Below the pieces are notes generated by a model, which ran no database searches, was not told where the DNA came from, and saw only the letters and a program-made list of their open reading frames with translations. A DNA stretch of 64,000 nucleotides from Achromobacter deleyi (lineage in GTDB: Bacteria > Pseudomonadota > Gammaproteobacteria > Burkholderiales > Burkholderiaceae_B). Each line of letters starts with the position of its first letter. The first letter of the stretch is position 1. The stretch is taken from assembly GCF_902859705.1 (NCBI RefSeq), contig NZ_CADIJO010000012.1, positions 124,001-188,000 on the forward strand, written 5' to 3'. Below, in pieces: positions 59,848 through 64,000 of the stretch. The position numbers were made by a program, and so were the translations under genes.

Positions 59848-61412
59848 TCAGCAAAGAGGCAATCAAGCGCGGTTACAACCGTGGCAACTACGTGGTGGGC
59901 GCGCACACGCCGCCGGGCTATGCGGCGGGTTTGAAAGAGACCGGCACGCAACCTGGCACGCAACCCGGCCTGCAACGCGACCCGGTCGCGGTGGCGCCTG
60001 AGCAGATCCAGGCGCTGCGCGCCGCGGCAGACGAGGTGCTGACCGCCACCGCCGACGCGGTGGCCTGGACGCGCGACTGGTGGGCCGGGTCGATGATGAC
60101 CGAAACGGCGGGCCGGCCCGCCACGCCGCACGCGGTGATCGTCAAAGTGTCGACCGTGGCGCAGATCCAGGCCGTGATGCGTATCGCCCACGCGGCTGCC
60201 ATCCCCGTCACCGTATCGGCCGGCCGCAGCAACGTCACCGGCGCCGCACTGCCGCTGCGCGGCGGCATCGTGCTGGACGTCTGCCAGTTGAACCGGTTGA
60301 TCGGCATCGACCGCGAAAGCCAGATCGTCGAGGTCGAGGCCGGCATGTTCGGCGATGTGTTCGAACAGACCATCCAGCGCGATTTCGGCCTGACGATGGG
60401 CCATTGGCCGTCGTCGTTCGGTATCAGCACGGTGGGCGGCTGGGTGGCGTGCCGCGGGGCAGGGCAGTTGTCCACGCGCTACGGCAAGATCGAAGACATG
60501 GTGTTCGGCATGGACGTGGTGCTGGCCGACGGCAGCCTGATCACCGTGGGCGGCTATTCCCGTGCAGCGTTGGGGCCGGACCTGCAACAGGTCTTCATCG
60601 GTTCGGAAGGCACGCTGGGCGTGGTGGTGCGCGTGCGCCTGAAACTGCACCGGCTGCCCGATTACGGCCGTGCCATCGCCTACGGCTTCAAGACCTTCGC
60701 GGCGGGCCTGGAGGCCTGCCGCCAGATCATGCAGCGCGGCGCCAACCCGGCGGCGCTGCGGCTGTACGACGAACTGGAAAGCGGGGTGCAGTTCAATCAG
60801 CCGGACCTGAACGTGCTGCTGGTGGCCGACGAGGGGCCACAGCCTGTCGTCGATGCCGTCATGCAGATCAGTGAAGCCGTGTGCCGCGAAACGGGCGAAC
60901 CGCTGGACGGCGAGGCGGTGTTCGAACGCTGGCTGGAAACCCGTTACCTGACGGGCAAAAGCGCCGAAGGCTTCAAGCGCAGCCCGGGTTTCGTGGCCGA
61001 TACGCTGGAAATGGCGGGGCGCTGGAGCGACCTGCCCGCGATCTACGACGAGGTCGTGGCCGCCATCAATGCGGTGCCGGGCACGCTGGCCGGGTCGGCG
61101 CACCAGTCGCATGCGTACGGGGACGGCGCGTGCCTGTATTTTTCGCTGCGCGGCGAAGTCGCTGTCGAAGACCGGGTCTCGTGGTATCGGCAGGCCTGGG
61201 ACGCCGCCAACGCGGTGTTGATTAAATATAATGCCGCGCTCAGCCACCACCATGGGGTGGGCCTGCTGCGCGCGCCATACATGCGCGAATCGCTGGGGCC
61301 GGCCTTCGCGGTGCTGCTCGCGGTGAAGCGGGCGCTGGATCCGAAAAACATCCTCAACCCGGGAAAGCTCGGCCTGACGGACGAACTCTTCTACGATCAG
61401 GGCAGGCAATAA
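59844..61412 (+). CDS. FAD-binding oxidase resembling alkyl-dihydroxyacetone phosphate synthase
   Basis: This 522-residue flavoprotein is of the VAO/PCMH fold. The FAD domain has PHAVIVKVSTVAQIQAVMRIAHAAAIPVTVSAGRSNVTGAA and GHWPSSFGISTVGGWVACRGAGQLSTRYGKIEDM in outline, and the C-terminal cap has the SHHHGVG triple-His motif (about 467-469) found in alkylglycerone-phosphate synthases. A FIGSEGTLGVV block is typical of glycolate/lactate-type oxidases. It overlaps the GlpD-like gene by ATGA. In bacteria this group is mostly uncharacterised. An alkyl-DHAP synthase role would be surprising in this lineage, so an alcohol or glycerol-phosphate oxidase is also plausible. Confidence 0.85.
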   Translation: MISKEAIKRGYNRGNYVVGAHTPPGYAAGLKETGTQPGTQPGLQRDPVAVAPEQIQALRAAADEVLTATADAVAWTRDWWAGSMMTETAGRPATPHAVIVKVSTVAQIQAVMRIAHAAAIPVTVSAGRSNVTGAALPLRGGIVLDVCQLNRLIGIDRESQIVEVEAGMFGDVFEQTIQRDFGLTMGHWPSSFGISTVGGWVACRGAGQLSTRYGKIEDMVFGMDVVLADGSLITVGGYSRAALGPDLQQVFIGSEGTLGVVVRVRLKLHRLPDYGRAIAYGFKTFAAGLEACRQIMQRGANPAALRLYDELESGVQFNQPDLNVLLVADEGPQPVVDAVMQISEAVCRETGEPLDGEAVFERWLETRYLTGKSAEGFKRSPGFVADTLEMAGRWSDLPAIYDEVVAAINAVPGTLAGSAHQSHAYGDGACLYFSLRGEVAVEDRVSWYRQAWDAANAVLIKYNAALSHHHGVGLLRAPYMRESLGPAFAVLLAVKRALDPKNILNPGKLGLTDELFYDQGRQ

Positions 61413-61413
61413 C

Positions 61414-61995
61414 ATGGACAGGTCACTCGGGGCATGCCTTTCGCGGCATCCGGTCATTGCCACGCTGTACGGGCCGGAGCAGATCAACGCCTTCGTGGGC
61501 AGCGCAGCCGAGATCGGCATCGTGGCCAACGTCGAGCTGCGCAAGCTTGCGCCGGTGATCGCCGCCTTGAATCGGGCGGGCAAGTACGTCATCGTCAACA
61601 TCGACAGCTGCGAAGGCCTGTCGCAGGACAAGGGCGGCGTGGACTACCTGGCCGACATCGGCGTGGCCAGCCTGGTGTCCACTCGCGTTGCCACCATCCA
61701 GCGTGCCAATCGCGCCGGCATGGTGACGATGCAGAAGGTGTTCGTGACCGACCGGTCCACCTGGCCGCGCAGCGTCAAGGCGCTGGAACAGAGCGACCCC
61801 AACCTGGTGCAGATCATGCCGGCGCCGATGCTGGCTCACATGGCGCCGCAGGACCTGAAGGCGCTGCCGCCCATCGTGGCGTCGGGCTTTGTCTGCAACC
61901 AGGGGGACGTGGCCGCCGCATTGAAACAGGGCGCGGTGGCGGTGTCGACCAGCGACGCGGTGCTGTGGAGCGTGGACCCGAAAGCGCTGCGATAG
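61414..61995 (+). CDS. GlpP-type glycerol-3-phosphate-responsive antiterminator
   Basis: This 193-residue protein of the G3P antiterminator (GlpP) family has a TIM-barrel-like fold and is known in Bacillus to bind glycerol-3-phosphate and leader RNA. Aligning blocks are VIVNIDSCEGLSQDKGGVDYL (compare VHVDLIQGI-x-DEYG in GlpP), GVASLVSTRVATIQRANRAGMVTMQKVFVTD, and VASGFVCNQGDVAAALKQGAVAVSTSDAVLW. It starts one base after the stop of the flavin oxidase gene and is the last gene of the operon. With the leader hairpin at 55077 it suggests self-regulation by antitermination in a Gram-negative organism. Confidence 0.88.
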   Translation: MDRSLGACLSRHPVIATLYGPEQINAFVGSAAEIGIVANVELRKLAPVIAALNRAGKYVIVNIDSCEGLSQDKGGVDYLADIGVASLVSTRVATIQRANRAGMVTMQKVFVTDRSTWPRSVKALEQSDPNLVQIMPAPMLAHMAPQDLKALPPIVASGFVCNQGDVAAALKQGAVAVSTSDAVLWSVDPKALR

Positions 61996-62028
61996 CGCCG
62001 CAGCGCTTTCGGCCGGCCGTGGCGGACG

Positions 62029-63036
62029 TCAGTCCAGCCGCGCGCCGGACTGTTCCACCAGCGTCTTCCACACGGGCAATTCCTGCTGGTAGTTCGCCAC
62101 GAATTCCGTGGGCGAGTTGCCCGTGGGGATGAAGCCCATGTCGATCAACCGGGCCTGCACCTGCGGCGTGCGCACCATGTCGTGCATTTCGCGGGCCAGG
62201 CGCGCGACGATGGGGGCGGGCGTGTCCTTGGGGGCGGCCAGCGCCACCCAGCCAACCAGGCGGTAGGCATCTTCGCGCAGGCCCTGTTCGGCCAGCGTGG
62301 GGGCATCGGGCAGCACGTCCATGCGCTTGTCGCCGGTGACGCCGATGAGCTTGAGCCGGCCGTTGTCGATGTACGGCTTGGTGCCCAGCGCGCTGGCGAA
62401 CGCCAGCTGGATGCGGCCGCCGATCAGGTCCTGCAGCATGGCCGATTCGCCCTTGTAGGCCACATGGGTCATGTCGCCGTGCTGCGAGGCATCGAGATAG
62501 GCCAAGCCCAGGTGTCCGTACGAGCCAACGCCCCACGAACCATAGGCCACCTTGCCGGGATGGGCGCGCACGTACGCCAGCAACGCTGGACCGTCCTTGG
62601 CCGGCACGCTGGGGTGCGCCACCAGCGTCACGGGCGCGATGGCAATTTGCGAAATCAGGACGAAGTCGCGCAGCGTCTGGTAAGGCAGGTGGTGGTACAG
62701 GAACTGGTTCTGCATCAGCGAAGAGCTGAGCGACACGGTCAGCGTATAGCCATCGGGCGCGGCCTTGGCTGCGGCATCGGTGCCCATGATGCCCGATGCA
62801 CCCCCGCGGTTTTCCACCAGCACCGGCTGCCCCAGCCGGTTCGACAGGCGTTCGGCCACCATGCGCGCCACGATGTCGGTGGCGCCGCCCGCGTTGTAGG
62901 GCACGATGATGCGGATGGGTTTCGTGGGCCATGCGGCCTCGGCGTGCAGCGGGCCAGCCAGCGCCAGCCCCAGCAGGGCCAGTGCGCTGCCCGTAAGCCA
63001 GCGGCGGCGGGATCGTACGGTGTTGCCCTGGGTCAT
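62029..63036 (-). CDS. Bug-family periplasmic receptor
   Basis: The 335-residue exported receptor is of the Bug/TctC family, with an Arg-rich signal peptide (RSRRRWLTGSALALLGLALAGPLHA, including RRRW, so Tat-like export is possible). The mature start AAWPTKPIRIIVPYNAGGATDIVARMVAERL is diagnostic. VLVENRGGASGIMG and LPDAPTLAEQGL follow. The ATG at 63036 is preferred because GGAG lies eight bases upstream; the ATG at 63042 is too close. It is convergent with the GlpP-type gene and has no transporter partner nearby. The ligand is unknown. Confidence 0.9.
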   Translation of the reverse strand: MTQGNTVRSRRRWLTGSALALLGLALAGPLHAEAAWPTKPIRIIVPYNAGGATDIVARMVAERLSNRLGQPVLVENRGGASGIMGTDAAAKAAPDGYTLTVSLSSSLMQNQFLYHHLPYQTLRDFVLISQIAIAPVTLVAHPSVPAKDGPALLAYVRAHPGKVAYGSWGVGSYGHLGLAYLDASQHGDMTHVAYKGESAMLQDLIGGRIQLAFASALGTKPYIDNGRLKLIGVTGDKRMDVLPDAPTLAEQGLREDAYRLVGWVALAAPKDTPAPIVARLAREMHDMVRTPQVQARLIDMGFIPTGNSPTEFVANYQQELPVWKTLVEQSGARLD

Positions 63037-63184
63037 GCGCATGTCTCCGGATCGGCGCGTGAGGCGGCGGGGCGGGATCGCCACGCCGCTGTCGCGCTCG
63101 TTCCAGGATTCTTGTCTTGCGACGTGTTTTTTACAATGCGAGGTCAGGTTGACAGCATGTCAAACGGCCTTTGACGTCGGTAAT

Positions 63185-63814
63185 TCAGCGTAATTCGCTG
63201 CGCCGATACAGGCTCAAGCCCAGCGCCAGCAACGCCAGCATGCCGGCGCAGCCGCGGTTGACCCAGGTCATCACCCGGGCCGAAAACGCGCGCATGGCGT
63301 GGCGGCCGCCATAGGCATACAGGCACATCATCACGCAGTCGATGGCGGCGCTGACCAGCGCCAGCACCACGTACTGATGCGCGACGGGCGCGGCCGGCTG
63401 GATGAATTGCGGCAGGAAAGCCGAGAAGAACAGGATGCCCTTGGGGTTCGACAGGCCCACGAACAGGGCCCGCAGAAAGGCCTTCCTGCCAGTGGCGGAC
63501 ACCTGCGCCGCATTGACCTGCAAGGCGCGCGCCGGTGAATGCCAGATGGCCCAGGCCAGATACAGCAGGTACGCCGCGCCGCCCCATTTGACGACGCTGA
63601 ACAATTGTTCCGATGCTTGCAGCAGCGCGCCCAGGCCGCAGCCCACCGCGCCGATCAGCAACAAATCAGACAACATCGCGCCGGCAATACCAAAGCCTGC
63701 GACGCGCATGCCGTGGCAAGCGCCGTTGTTCAGCGCCAGCAGCATGGAGGGGCCGGGGCTGACCATGACGGCGCTCACGGTGACGACATATAGCAATAGC
63801 GTGGTGGCGTCCAT
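63185..63814 (-). CDS. LysE/RhtB-family amino acid exporter
   Basis: This 209-residue inner-membrane protein has about six helices, of the LysE/RhtB efflux family, which export amino acids and related metabolites. Family marks are VMVSPGPSMLLALNNGACHGMRVAGFGIAGAMLSDL at the N-terminus and the loop FLRALFVGLSNPKGILFFSAFLPQFI, which is diagnostic (NPK). The gene lies after the Bug receptor promoter region on the minus strand and is divergent from aqpZ. The exported compound is unknown. Confidence 0.92.
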   Translation of the reverse strand: MDATTLLLYVVTVSAVMVSPGPSMLLALNNGACHGMRVAGFGIAGAMLSDLLLIGAVGCGLGALLQASEQLFSVVKWGGAAYLLYLAWAIWHSPARALQVNAAQVSATGRKAFLRALFVGLSNPKGILFFSAFLPQFIQPAAPVAHQYVVLALVSAAIDCVMMCLYAYGGRHAMRAFSARVMTWVNRGCAGMLALLALGLSLYRRSELR

Positions 63815-63943
63815 CGGTCATGGTGAGGGTAGGAAAACAGCGCCAAGCATAGCAATGTCAACAATCGAAAGGAATTTGCATTGCTTTGAAGTTGCCGGCG
63901 CCGCTTTGGCCGACCATCGAGTTTTCAGCTTGGAGGGCGAATC

Positions 63944-64000
63944 GTGTACCCACTATCAAAGCGCTGCGGCGCAGAATTCTTCGGCACGTTCTGGCTGGTG
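63944..64000 (+). CDS. aqpZ: Aquaporin Z (5' part, runs off the window)
   Basis: A GTG start at 63944 behind TGGAGGGCGAATC opens a frame to the window end (19 codons: VYPLSKRCGAEFFGTFWLV). The LSKR-x3-AEFFGTFWLV start is that of aquaporin Z-type water channels. The gene is divergent from the LysE-type exporter. Only the first helix is visible, so the full channel with NPA motifs must be checked beyond the window. Confidence 0.85.
   Translation, partial: MYPLSKRCGAEFFGTFWLV

Overview
The window is high-GC and densely packed, with short gaps and many 1-4 base ATGA/GTGA gene overlaps. Gene content points to a betaproteobacterium of the Alcaligenaceae (Bordetella/Achromobacter-like): Bug-family periplasmic receptors, a dimeric-type dUTPase, the ribF-ileS-lspA order, dapC-dapD-dapE, and a pertactin-like autotransporter. 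That placement is inferred from gene content, not from a search. I see no prophage, IS element or CRISPR array.

Layout. 0-2 kb: end of a branched-chain amino acid ABC transporter (livM partial, livG, livF). 2-4.1 kb: an MFS transporter divergent from a TetR-type regulator, with a perfect 18-bp inverted repeat between them. 4.2-8.8 kb: a small unknown protein, mntH behind a Fur-like dyad, an OsmC-type protein, an ornithine cyclodeaminase-like enzyme and a solitary ABC binding protein. 9-12 kb: an Ehu-type (ectoine/polar amino acid) ABC transporter operon. 12-16.5 kb: an old-yellow-enzyme homologue, dUTPase, a DedA protein and a membrane hydrolase. 16.7-20.9 kb: an IclR regulator followed by peptidase E, DUF1177, AroM and a Bug receptor. 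21-30 kb: housekeeping genes (coaBC, ribF-ileS-lspA, purN) and an RNA cytosine methyltransferase carrying eight tandem 32-residue Arg/Gly-rich repeats. 30-34.7 kb: a secreted protein, a fatty acid desaturase overlapping a UvrD-type helicase, and chorismate mutase. 34.7-40.2 kb: a Fur-box-preceded fecI-fecR-TonB receptor-MauG-like peroxidase operon. 40.2-46.4 kb: yheS-like, prmB, dapE, dapD, dapC and tRNA-Leu(UAG). 46.4-55 kb: an accessory stretch of small membrane or secreted proteins, a frameshifted gene and an autotransporter. 55-62 kb: a five-gene MFS / FGGY kinase / GlpD-like / AGPS-like flavoprotein / GlpP-like operon with a promoter and leader hairpin in front. 62-64 kb: a Bug receptor, a LysE-type exporter and the first codons of aqpZ.

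Two systems stand out. (1) The 55-62 kb operon ends in a homologue of the glycerol-3-phosphate-responsive antiterminator GlpP. It begins with a TTGACA promoter followed directly by a perfect 14-bp hairpin ending in U residues. This suggests a self-contained antitermination-controlled polyol-phosphate pathway. (2) The fecI-fecR-TBDR-diheme peroxidase operon has the gene set of methanobactin-type or other metal-chelate uptake loci and a good Fur box. It could be an uncharacterised iron or copper-chelate system.
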